Made by a program: the position numbers and the translations under genes
Origin: Eubacterium sp. TM05-53
GTDB taxonomy: Bacteria > Bacillota_I > Bacilli_A > Erysipelotrichales > Erysipelotrichaceae
Direction of reading: 5' to 3'
NCBI RefSeq assembly: GCF_003436425.1
Contig: NZ_QSPK01000001.1
Span: 57,397 to 62,585, forward strand
DNA: 5,189 nucleotides
Shown here: positions 1 through 5,171 of the stretch, piece after piece
How the letters are laid out: each line of letters opens with the position of its first letter
Numbering within the stretch: the stretch's first letter is position 1
Notes under the pieces: generated by a model
The model's input: only the letters and a program-made list of their open reading frames with translations
Database searches by the model: none
Told to the model about the DNA's origin: nothing

Positions 1-1
1 T

Positions 2-1033
2 ATATGTTTTATGAAGCATTACTACAAGGTTCGTGTCCCAAAGAATGAATATATTCAGAATATTATTTCATCTGTTGATTTGAAAGAAGATGTTGTTTAT
101 TCATTTTTAAAGAGGATCGAATTCAACAGTGGATTCAAATACTATGTTGTAATTACGCTTCGAGGTGATGCACCAAAACGAATTGAGCTGTCAAAAGATG
201 GTGGACATCGTACAGGTGTAGACTTTGGAACCTCTACGATTGCGACAGTCTCAAACAACGAGGTCCATCTGGAAGAACTGGCTCCAGAATCAGCTAGATA
301 TGAAAAGGAAATCCGCCACAAGCAGAATCTGGTGGATGCCTCTATGCGAAAACATAATCCAGAAAACTATAACAAGAATGGTACAGTCAAAAAGGGAAAG
401 CATAAGTGGAAGACAACGAGAAGGTGCAGACGTCTAAAACGACAGATACGCGTGCTCTATCGAAAGCAGTCTGCCTATATTAAGACTTCACACCATACCT
501 TTATCAATAGAGTCGTTCAAAATACAAGCGAATTCATTCTGGAACCAATGAACTTTAAAGCTCTACAGAAGAAATCAAAGAAGACGGAACGACAGGATAA
601 AGCTGTATCCGTTCAACAAAAAGACGGCTCTTCAAAGATGGTACACAAATACAAACGCAAAAAGCGTTATGGACATTCCATCAAGAACCGTTCTCCAGGT
701 CTTATGCAGGCAGACTTAAAAACAAAAGCAACACAGTATGGAATTCCATACTACGAAATCGATATTCATCAATATCGTGCTTCTCAACTTCACCATGATA
801 CAGGTGAATACATCAAGCCTACTTTAAGTGAAAGATTTAAAACGATTGAAGGACATAAAGTACAAAGAGATTTGTATTCTGCCTTTCTAATTTGTCATAC
901 GGACGATACATTGACTGCACCCGATTTTGAAACCTGTCATCTTGATTTTCCACACTTTGTCAAAATGCAGGAAACACTGATTTCAAATAAGAAAAAATGT
1001 GGACACACAATGAAATCATGCTTTGGATTCTAG
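2..1033 (+). CDS. tnpB: TnpB-family RNA-guided nuclease, C-terminal part (5' end outside window)
   Basis: TnpB proteins of IS200/IS605-type elements are RuvC nucleases that use an RNA from the element's right end to cut matching DNA, which helps the element persist. Numbering from the Met codon at 11: RuvC-I is GVDFGTSTIA with D71, RuvC-II is FILEPMNFKAL with E178, and RuvC-III is VQRDLYSAFL with D287, so the catalytic triad is complete. Residues 38-52 look like the last beta strands of the WED domain. Residues 112-152 are basic and helical, as in the family's RuvC insertion. The frame is open to the window edge, the ATG at 11 has no ribosome binding site, and the usual N-terminal REC/WED region is missing. 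That Met is therefore probably internal and the gene starts upstream. No CxxC pair lies between E178 and D287, where most TnpBs carry a zinc finger. The few cysteines are scattered or near the C terminus (295, 309, 330, 337). I recall a clostridial TnpB-like family with the same VQRDLYSAFL ending and no finger. No tnpA is visible. Confidence 0.85.
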   Translation: MCFMKHYYKVRVPKNEYIQNIISSVDLKEDVVYSFLKRIEFNSGFKYYVVITLRGDAPKRIELSKDGGHRTGVDFGTSTIATVSNNEVHLEELAPESARYEKEIRHKQNLVDASMRKHNPENYNKNGTVKKGKHKWKTTRRCRRLKRQIRVLYRKQSAYIKTSHHTFINRVVQNTSEFILEPMNFKALQKKSKKTERQDKAVSVQQKDGSSKMVHKYKRKKRYGHSIKNRSPGLMQADLKTKATQYGIPYYEIDIHQYRASQLHHDTGEYIKPTLSERFKTIEGHKVQRDLYSAFLICHTDDTLTAPDFETCHLDFPHFVKMQETLISNKKKCGHTMKSCFGF

Positions 1034-1250
1034 CTTAAAGAATCCCTCATCTAGTTCAGGTCTCAGGCGTAAGCCCTGCTGGATGGAGTATGAGTATACA
1101 GAGTACAGTCCACATGGATTGGAAATGCTCGAAAAACAAGAGCTATGCAAAGACTATATGCAAGGTCTAGAACCATGATGAAAGCTTTGCGATGCTCCAT
1201 TTCTCGTAATGCGAGAAAGAGAATCTCGTCATTTTAATGATGAGAGTACG
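1025..1250 (+). ncRNA. Candidate omega RNA / right-end RNA of the tnpB element
   Basis: There is no gene between tnpB and the transporter, but the stretch is densely self-complementary. Helices found by eye: GGATTC 1025-1030 with GAATCC 1040-1045, looping out the tnpB stop codon; a hairpin at 1064-1078 with GGC/GCC stem and GUAA (GNRA) loop; a long-range helix 1083-1091 with 1192-1200 (9 bp, one G-U); inside it 1147-1152 with 1185-1190 (GCAAAG/CTTTGC), CATGG 1113-1117 with CCATG 1173-1177, GCTC 1127-1130 with GAGC 1140-1143, and AGAC 1151-1154 with GTCT 1165-1168, some of which are alternatives; then hairpins 1200-1218 (TTTCTCG/CGAGAAA) and 1225-1244 (8 bp, one G-U). TnpB guide RNAs are known to come from the 3' end of tnpB and the element's right end, overlapping the coding sequence as seen here. 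The 3' limit, where the guide would begin, is estimated at about 1245-1255. No sequence-level family match could be made. Confidence 0.65.
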
Positions 1251-1276
1251 TCAAGTGCAATTTTTGAAAAAATGTG

Positions 1277-1298
1277 TATACTTATGTAAGTTAGGAGG
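1277..1298 (+). promoter_or_regulatory. Possible -10 box and strong ribosome binding site of the metal permease gene
   Basis: AGGAGG at 1293-1298 sits 8 bases before the TTG at 1307, which is ideal spacing and fixes the non-ATG start. TATACT at 1277-1282 is one mismatch from a sigma-A -10 box. No convincing -35 box lies 16-18 bases upstream. The ribosome binding site is secure and the promoter is tentative. Confidence 0.6.
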
Positions 1299-1306
1299 AA
1301 CTACCT

Positions 1307-2191
1307 TTGAATTTTATAGACATTATTTTAGATACCATACACGATACATGGGCTATGCTGCCCTTATTGTATATTACTTATTGTATATTAGAAGTTTTTG
1401 AAAGAAAGAATACACAAGACGATAAACTTTTCTTTGGACTACAAAGACTTGGACCCATTCTAGGCGCAATCGTTGGATTGATTCCACAATGTGGCTTTAG
1501 TATTCTAGCCGCTATGTTGTTTGTTCAAAATAACATTACATTAGGAACACTCGTCAGTGTTATGATTGCGACAAGTGATGAAGCCATCCCAATCCTAATT
1601 AGTAATCCAAAGATGTATTCATCTCTACTTGGTATTTTAGGATTAAAATTAGTTATCGCAATCCTTGTTGGACTAATTACCGATCACATACTATTCCGCA
1701 ATCAAAAAATCCTCCGCTTCGAAGATATGGAAGAAGAGGATTATGACGATGAAGAATACGAGGAAGAAGAAAGTTCAGGATCAAGCTGTCCATGTTGCTA
1801 TCCTGAATATCCATTATGGATCAGCGCCCTATTAAGATCTTTAAAAATCTATGTATTCATCTTTATTACTAGTTTTGTATTAACACTATTAATGGAATTC
1901 ATAGGAGAAAAAACATTATCAATGATCTTACTTCAAGATAATTTATTCCAACCCATCATTGCTGCACTATTCGGTTTTATTCCAAACTGCGCAGCTACCG
2001 TTGTTCTAACACAACTCTATACGGCTGGTGAATTATCCTTTGGATCCTTACTTGCAGGACTTGTCACAAATGCAGGACTTGGTTTAATTGTGATGATTCG
2101 TTATGAAGCCAAAAAGAAAGACATTTTAAGAACCATTTCCATCCTATTTATAACTGGAGTTATCGTAGGTATTGGATTTATGTTGTTGTAG
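1307..2191 (+). CDS. Putative heavy-metal/manganese efflux permease (ArsP_2-like)
   Basis: An integral membrane protein of 294 residues resembling the family annotated as putative manganese transporter or arsenic efflux protein (putative 10-TM heavy-metal exporter). It would export a metal ion across the plasma membrane; the substrate is not readable from sequence. Hydrophobic segments lie at about 14-31, 48-73, 77-97, 106-130, 178-198, 213-237, 246-264 and 274-294. Two half-sites resemble each other: GLIPQCGFSILAAMLF (57-72) followed by ATSDEAIPIL, and GFIPNCAATVVLTQLY (223-238) followed by a Thr-Asn-Ala segment. This suggests an internal duplication with IPxC motifs (C62, C228) in the transport path. 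The central loop is extreme: 139-155 is nearly all Glu/Asp, followed by CPCC at 161-164, a plausible metal-binding or sensing site. The start is TTG, chosen by the AGGAGG eight bases upstream. The gene stands alone between a transposon end and its own terminator. No yybP-ykoY-like riboswitch was recognised upstream. The family call is good; manganese versus another metal is open. Confidence 0.8.
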   Translation: MNFIDIILDTIHDTWAMLPLLYITYCILEVFERKNTQDDKLFFGLQRLGPILGAIVGLIPQCGFSILAAMLFVQNNITLGTLVSVMIATSDEAIPILISNPKMYSSLLGILGLKLVIAILVGLITDHILFRNQKILRFEDMEEEDYDDEEYEEEESSGSSCPCCYPEYPLWISALLRSLKIYVFIFITSFVLTLLMEFIGEKTLSMILLQDNLFQPIIAALFGFIPNCAATVVLTQLYTAGELSFGSLLAGLVTNAGLGLIVMIRYEAKKKDILRTISILFITGVIVGIGFMLL

Positions 2192-2217
2192 CCACAATTG
2201 TGGCTATTTTTATTTTT
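2189..2217 (+). terminator. Rho-independent terminator of the metal permease gene
   Basis: A perfect 18-base palindrome, TAGCCACAATTGTGGCTA (2189-2206), begins at the stop codon itself and is followed by TTTTTATTTTT. It folds as a 7-bp stem with an AATT loop. The reverse strand lacks a following T run, so it should work only for the plus strand. Confidence 0.85.
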
Positions 2218-2249
2218 GTGCGAAGATCCAGATTTCAAAATGTTCTGAG

Positions 2250-2372
2250 TCATATCAAAACAATAGCGAAATATAGCGTACACATCTTTTCCAAAAATTT
2301 ATCTGAGTTCAATTATGGATGTGCATCTAATTCAGCCAATCTTTTCTTAGCTATTTTATCGAGCCAACTCAT
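2250..2372 (-). pseudogene. Degenerate tandem copy of the adjacent 73-residue membrane-protein gene
   Basis: Read on the minus strand from the ATG at 2372, the translation starts MSWLDKIAKKRLAELDAHP, then has a stop (TAA, 2313-2315), then LNSDKFLEKM and a hydrophobic stretch ending at a second stop (2250-2252). The intact neighbour reads MSWIEKTTKKRIKQLDEHSE then LNSYEFEEK. About 16 of the first 29 positions are identical, and the first stop aligns with a Glu codon (GAA to TAA, one base). The region between the amphipathic head and the membrane segment looks shortened by several codons. The ATG overlaps the stop of the intact copy as TAATG, and no ribosome binding site precedes it, so any translation would rely on coupling. 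The pattern fits an old tandem duplication with one copy disabled. The 3' limit is uncertain. A recoded or very short 19-residue peptide is possible but unlikely. Confidence 0.75.
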
Positions 2373-2593
2373 TATACTAATATAGGAAAAAAAATTGGAA
2401 ATATATTAATTTCTGGATGATTCCATTGGTACCAAAGTGCCAAAACTAATACAGCTGCAAAGATAAGAATCACATAGAACTTAATATTCTTCATCATTTT
2501 GTTTCCCTTTTCTTCAAATTCATACGAATTCAATTCTGAATGTTCATCCAATTGTTTGATTCGTTTTTTTGTTGTTTTTTCAATCCAGCTCAT
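2372..2593 (-). CDS. Small single-pass membrane protein, unknown function
   Basis: A 73-residue protein I do not recognise. Residues 1-36 are hydrophilic and rich in Lys/Glu, probably helical and possibly coiled coil (KKRIKQLDEH). Residues 38-57 form one strong membrane segment ending in an aromatic belt (LWYQW), and the tail 61-73 is again hydrophobic (INIFPIFFPILV). There is no cleavable signal peptide, so the likely form is membrane-anchored with a charged cytosolic head. The start has AGAGAGG eight bases upstream. An internal MM at 33-34 is a poorer alternative because the head is what is conserved in the decayed copy downstream. That conservation (MSWxxKxxKKRxxxLDxH..LNSxxFxEK) is the best evidence that this short frame is a real gene. 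It lies 115 bases downstream of the ABC-F gene on the same strand but beyond that gene's terminator, so it probably has its own promoter. Confidence 0.7.
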   Translation of the reverse strand: MSWIEKTTKKRIKQLDEHSELNSYEFEEKGNKMMKNIKFYVILIFAAVLVLALWYQWNHPEINIFPIFFPILV

Positions 2594-2633
2594 AGAATGT
2601 ACCTCTCTTTTATTATATTTTAACCATTAAATT

Positions 2634-2650
2634 TATATATATATATATAT
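2634..2650. repeat. TA dinucleotide tract
   Basis: An unbroken TATATATATATATATAT run of 17 bases lies about 40-57 bases upstream of the small membrane-protein gene, in its likely promoter region. TATAAA (minus strand, 2637-2632) overlaps its end and could act as a -10 box. No clear -35 box was found. The rest of the 2594-2685 intergenic stretch holds nothing else recognisable. Confidence 0.8.
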
Positions 2651-2685
2651 GGTAAAATTGGTCACTATGCTGTCCAAATAAGCAC

Positions 2686-2710
2686 AAAAAAAGAGAACCA
2701 AAGTTCTCTT
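2686..2710 (-). terminator. Rho-independent terminator of the ABC-F gene
   Basis: On the minus strand AAGAGAAC (2710-2703), loop TTTG, GTTCTCTT (2698-2691) then a run of T. This is a perfect 8-bp stem. It begins within the stop codon of the ABC-F gene, so termination immediately follows translation. Confidence 0.9.
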
Positions 2711-4259
2711 ATACTTTCAACGAATATTTACGCATATCCCATACTTCGTCCACTAATCCTTCATAAAAGTCTGGTTCATGACATACTAATAATAAAGTTC
2801 CCTTATACTCCTTTAATGCTCTTTTTAATTCATCTTTGGCATCTTGATCCAAATGGTTTGTTGGTTCATCAAGCACTAATACATTATGTGGATAATTCAT
2901 TAAGATACACAAACGAAGTTTAGCCTGTTCTCCTCCAGACAATACCATGACTTTGGATTCAATCTGATCTGTAGTAAGACCACATTTAGCCAAGGCAGTA
3001 CGTACTTCATATTGCGTCCACATTGGATAATGATTCCATAAAGCATCAATACATGTTAAGTTTTCATTCTTCGTTTCTTGTTCAAAATATCCAAAATCAA
3101 CATGTTCTCCATGATGTAAAGTTCCAGAAATACTAGGAATTAATTCCATTAAACTCTTTAATAACGTTGATTTTCCTAAACCATTGGCACCTGTCAAGGC
3201 AATCTTCATCCCTTTTTCTAGTGTTAAATTCATAGGAGCACTAATCGCATCTTCATATCCAATCACAAAATCTTTTACCTCTACAATGACTCTAGATGGT
3301 GTCTTTCCTAATAAGAAATTAAATTCAGGCTTTGGTTTTTGAGCACGAAGTTCGATACGTTCCATTTTTTCAAGCTTTTTGGCTCTTGAATTTGCCATTC
3401 CACGAGTGGCAACTCGAGCCTTATTACGAGCCACAAAATCTTCTAATTTTTCAATTTCCTTGACTTGTCTTTGATATGCTGCTTCTAATTGTTTCTGCTC
3501 TATCTCATAAACACGCTTAAATTCATCATAATTTCCAACATAACGTGTTAATTTTGGAGCCTCTACATGATAAATCACATTTACAACATCATTTAAGAAT
3601 GGAATATCATGACTAATTAAAATAAACGCATTCTCATAATTCAATAAATAATTCTTCAGCCAGCTAATATGTTCAGCATCCAAATAGTTTGTTGGCTCAT
3701 CTAGCAACAAGATATCTGGTTTTTCCAACAATAACTTAGCCAATAAAACTTTTGTTCGTTGTCCACCAGACAACTCTTCAACATCACGCTCTAAACCAAT
3801 ATCCTTTAGTCCTAAAGCCTGGCCAACTTCATCGATTTTAGAATCAATCAAATAAAAATCATGATGTTCCATATAATCCTGAAGTTCACCAATTTCATCC
3901 AACAATGCATTGGTTTCTTCTTCAGAACAATCACACATCTTCATATACGCATCATTAATTGTCTTTTCCATATCAAACAATTCAGAATACGCATCTTGTA
4001 GCACATCTTTAATTGTCTTTCCTTTTTCTAATACCGTATGCTGATCCAAGTAACCACTCTTCACTTTATTTGACCAAATAATCTTTCCAGAATCTGGCTC
4101 TAAATTACGCGTAATGATTTTCATGAAAGTAGATTTACCTTCCCCATTTGCTCCAACTAACCCTATTTTTTCGCCCTTCAACAAACGAAAGGATACATCT
4201 TCAAATATTTCTCTTCCACCAAATCCATGGCTTAAATGTTCAACTGTTAATATACTCAT
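2709..4259 (-). CDS. yfmM: ABC-F family ATPase, YfmM-like
   Basis: A 516-residue soluble protein with two ABC ATPase domains and no membrane segments. ABC-F proteins bind the ribosomal E site and relieve stalled translation, and some protect against antibiotics. NBD1 has Walker A GANGEGKST (36-44), signature LSGGQ (163-167), Walker B ILLLDEP with E188, and the His switch H217. A charged linker of about 235-320, predicted helical hairpin (EQKQLEAAYQRQVKEIEKLE and onward), would reach towards the peptidyl-transferase centre. NBD2 has GANGLGKST (357-365), LSGGE (440-444), VLVLDEP with E465, and H494. The opening MSILTVEHLSHGFG and the phrase DFVARNKARVATRGMANSR closely match what I remember of Bacillus subtilis YfmM, as does the length (about 518). 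A longer frame begins at 4295, but GAGGTGG lies just before the ATG at 4259 and the family starts MSIL, so 4259 is the start. No resistance-type leader peptide was seen. The ABC-F call is near certain; the YfmM assignment is likely. Confidence 0.95.
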   Translation of the reverse strand: MSILTVEHLSHGFGGREIFEDVSFRLLKGEKIGLVGANGEGKSTFMKIITRNLEPDSGKIIWSNKVKSGYLDQHTVLEKGKTIKDVLQDAYSELFDMEKTINDAYMKMCDCSEEETNALLDEIGELQDYMEHHDFYLIDSKIDEVGQALGLKDIGLERDVEELSGGQRTKVLLAKLLLEKPDILLLDEPTNYLDAEHISWLKNYLLNYENAFILISHDIPFLNDVVNVIYHVEAPKLTRYVGNYDEFKRVYEIEQKQLEAAYQRQVKEIEKLEDFVARNKARVATRGMANSRAKKLEKMERIELRAQKPKPEFNFLLGKTPSRVIVEVKDFVIGYEDAISAPMNLTLEKGMKIALTGANGLGKSTLLKSLMELIPSISGTLHHGEHVDFGYFEQETKNENLTCIDALWNHYPMWTQYEVRTALAKCGLTTDQIESKVMVLSGGEQAKLRLCILMNYPHNVLVLDEPTNHLDQDAKDELKRALKEYKGTLLLVCHEPDFYEGLVDEVWDMRKYSLKV

Positions 4260-4262
4260 AGT

Positions 4263-4269
4263 CCACCTC
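4263..4269 (-). promoter_or_regulatory. Ribosome binding site of the ABC-F gene
   Basis: GAGGTGG on the minus strand, three bases before the ATG at 4259, matches the 3' part of the anti-Shine-Dalgarno complement AGGAGGTG. It decides for the start at 4259 over the upstream ATG at 4295, whose coding frame would run through this site. Confidence 0.8.
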
Positions 4270-4278
4270 GCAACGATA

Positions 4279-4306
4279 AGTTTACCAAGAAACAAAAATA
4301 AATCAA
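4279..4306 (-). promoter_or_regulatory. Possible promoter of the ABC-F gene
   Basis: TTGATT (4306-4301) and TAAACT (4284-4279) are separated by 16 bases on the minus strand, each matching four of six sigma-A consensus bases. Transcription would begin about 10-15 bases before the start codon's ribosome binding site. The match is weak and the region is AT-rich, so it may be chance. Confidence 0.3.
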
Positions 4307-4487
4307 TCTACGATTTCAATCTTTTCAAATTCTTCACGAATTTGATTTCTTCGATTCTCTTCCAAACTCAAATAGAATTCCTAAAACATTCAATTTCCAT
4401 CAGTGAATCAAAATCTAGTTCATTTGATTTTAAAAGAATCACAAGCGAAAAATCATCATATGTACTAATGTATTCATCCCCATAAAT
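4303..4487 (-). pseudogene. Frameshifted C-terminal gene remnant, unknown protein
   Basis: Minus-strand translation from 4487 gives IYGDEYISTYDDFSLVIL, LKSNELDFDSLMEIECF and then a stop. Shifting frame near 4380-4383 continues as EFYLSLEENRRNQIREEF and EKIEIVD to a TGA at 4303-4305. Both halves have the composition of a real soluble protein (acidic, with a helical LEENRRNQIREEFEKIE end), and together they read as one continuous C terminus joined by a one-base loss. No in-frame start or ribosome binding site precedes the first half, and a TAA lies just upstream of it. It ends 43 bases before the ABC-F start, so it could once have been in the same operon. I do not recognise the family. Confidence 0.5.
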
Positions 4488-4495
4488 TTAAAATA

Positions 4496-4802
4496 TCATG
4501 TTGATGCTAGTATATTTATAGGATAGGTAAAACATACAGAAGACATCTTTCTTTTAAACTTGAACTCATTCCGATTTCTTCTGAATTTTAGATTGCGAAT
4601 GATGCTCTTCAATCTTTTGATGTTTGAATCCAATACCTGCACCTCATACAAGTAATCTTCTTCTGTATATTTCTTTTTTTTATCTGTTGATCAGTTTCTC
4701 TTTTTCCTTGTATTCTTGATAATGTAGAACGTTCTCTTTTTTGCCATACTTGTTATCTTGGCTTTGACCAGTTTGAATGTACAGAATTTGACAATTGGAA
4801 TG
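4496..4802 (-). pseudogene. Decayed coding-like remnant, unidentified
   Basis: Two open stretches in different minus-strand frames have protein-like composition. The first, 4802 to 4680, reads HSNCQILYIQTGQSQDNKYG then KKENVLHYQEYKEKEKLI. The second, 4690 to 4496, contains KYTEEDYLYEVQVLDSNIK then RLKSIIRNLKFRRNRNEFKF. They meet at a run of eight A (T at 4674-4681 on the plus strand), a typical site of frame loss. Neither has a good start or ribosome binding site. The strongly basic helical end could belong to a nucleic-acid-binding protein such as a transposase, but no motif supports a name. This could also be non-coding DNA that happens to be open. Confidence 0.3.
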
Positions 4803-4958
4803 TCATTCAAGATTCTGTATTACATGTGGTGTTTAATATGCCAAACAGCTTGCAGCCAAGGCAACTTTTTTTCATGCCCTACAATTTATCTGTTGTGACA
4901 TTTACTGTTTTTTCACATGTAATATTTTCTTATTCCGAAACCAAAAGCTTAATAAACG
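4803..4958. other. Intergenic stretch with no recognisable gene
   Basis: Between the decayed remnant and the tRNA terminator, the minus strand carries a short frame beginning MKKSCLGCKLFGILNTTCN (ATG near 4876) that stops after about 22 codons and lacks a ribosome binding site. Other frames are broken by stops. It may be the 5' end of the same decayed gene as 4496-4802. Nothing else is evident here. Confidence 0.4.
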
Positions 4959-4987
4959 AAAAAAGCTAGAAACATTTGTCTCTAGCT
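4959..4987 (-). terminator. Rho-independent terminator of the tRNA operon
   Basis: On the minus strand AGCTAGA (4987-4981), a 10-base loop, TCTAGCT (4970-4964) and then a run of T to 4959. It is a 7-bp stem located 16 bases past the 3' end of tRNA-Leu, as expected for the end of a tRNA transcript. Confidence 0.8.
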
Positions 4988-5002
4988 ATCTTTTCCAAAA
5001 AA

Positions 5003-5089
5003 TGGTGGGGACGGTGGGACTTGAACCCACACGGGATTTCTCCCAACGGATTTTAAGTCCGTTGCGTCTGCCTATTCCGCCACGACCCC
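5003..5089 (-). tRNA. tRNA-Leu (anticodon TAA)
   Basis: An 87-base tRNA with encoded CCA (5005-5003). Anticodon stem ACGGA/TCCGT closes the loop CTTAAAA, giving anticodon TAA (5055-5053), which reads UUA. There is a long class-II variable arm (TGGGAGAAATCCCG), as required for leucine, a T arm GTGGG-TTCAAGT-CCCAC, and discriminator A. The acceptor stem GGGGTCG with CGTCCCC pairs at six of seven positions, with a U-U opposition at pair 5-68. Confidence 0.95.
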
Positions 5090-5097
5090 ATCATTTA

Positions 5098-5171
5098 TGG
5101 AGGTTCCGATCAGATTTGAACTGATGATCACAGAGTTGCAGTCTATTGCCTTACCACTTGGCTACGGAACC
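5098..5171 (-). tRNA. tRNA-Cys (anticodon GCA)
   Basis: A 74-base tRNA with encoded CCA (5100-5098). The acceptor stem GGTTCCG/CGGAACC is perfect, with discriminator U73, the known identity base for cysteine. The anticodon stem ATAGA/TCTGT closes loop CTGCAAC, giving anticodon GCA (5139-5137). It lies 8 bases upstream of tRNA-Leu on the same strand, so both are presumably processed from one transcript that begins beyond the right edge of the window. Confidence 0.95.

Noticed and set aside
225..437. 70-codon plus-strand frame inside tnpB
   Set aside because: It overlaps the RuvC-I to mid region of tnpB in another frame, has no ribosome binding site and no recognisable composition. It is a shadow of the real gene.
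1200..1244. CRISPR repeats or an intrinsic terminator in the two tandem hairpins
   Set aside because: The two hairpins differ in sequence and are not regularly spaced repeats with spacers. Neither is followed by a proper T run.
1034..1306. Metal riboswitch (yybP-ykoY type) controlling the permease
   Set aside because: It is an attractive idea given the gene, but I could not find the expected conserved loops. The structure overlaps the tnpB stop and is better explained as the element's guide RNA.
2101..2283. 60-codon minus-strand frame across the end of the permease gene
   Set aside because: It is antisense to the conserved C-terminal membrane helix of the permease and runs through its terminator. 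No start signal.
2200..2385. 61-codon plus-strand frame after the permease
   Set aside because: It starts within the terminator of the permease gene and lies antisense to the decayed small-gene copy, whose homology explains the sequence better.
4260..4295. Extended start of the ABC-F protein (12 extra residues)
   Set aside because: The extension reads through the strong GAGGTGG site, has no ribosome binding site of its own, and the family begins MSIL.
4114..4485. 123-codon plus-strand frame
   Set aside because: It is antisense to the Walker A end of the ABC-F gene and to the frameshifted remnant. Ser/Phe-rich shadow composition and no ribosome binding site.
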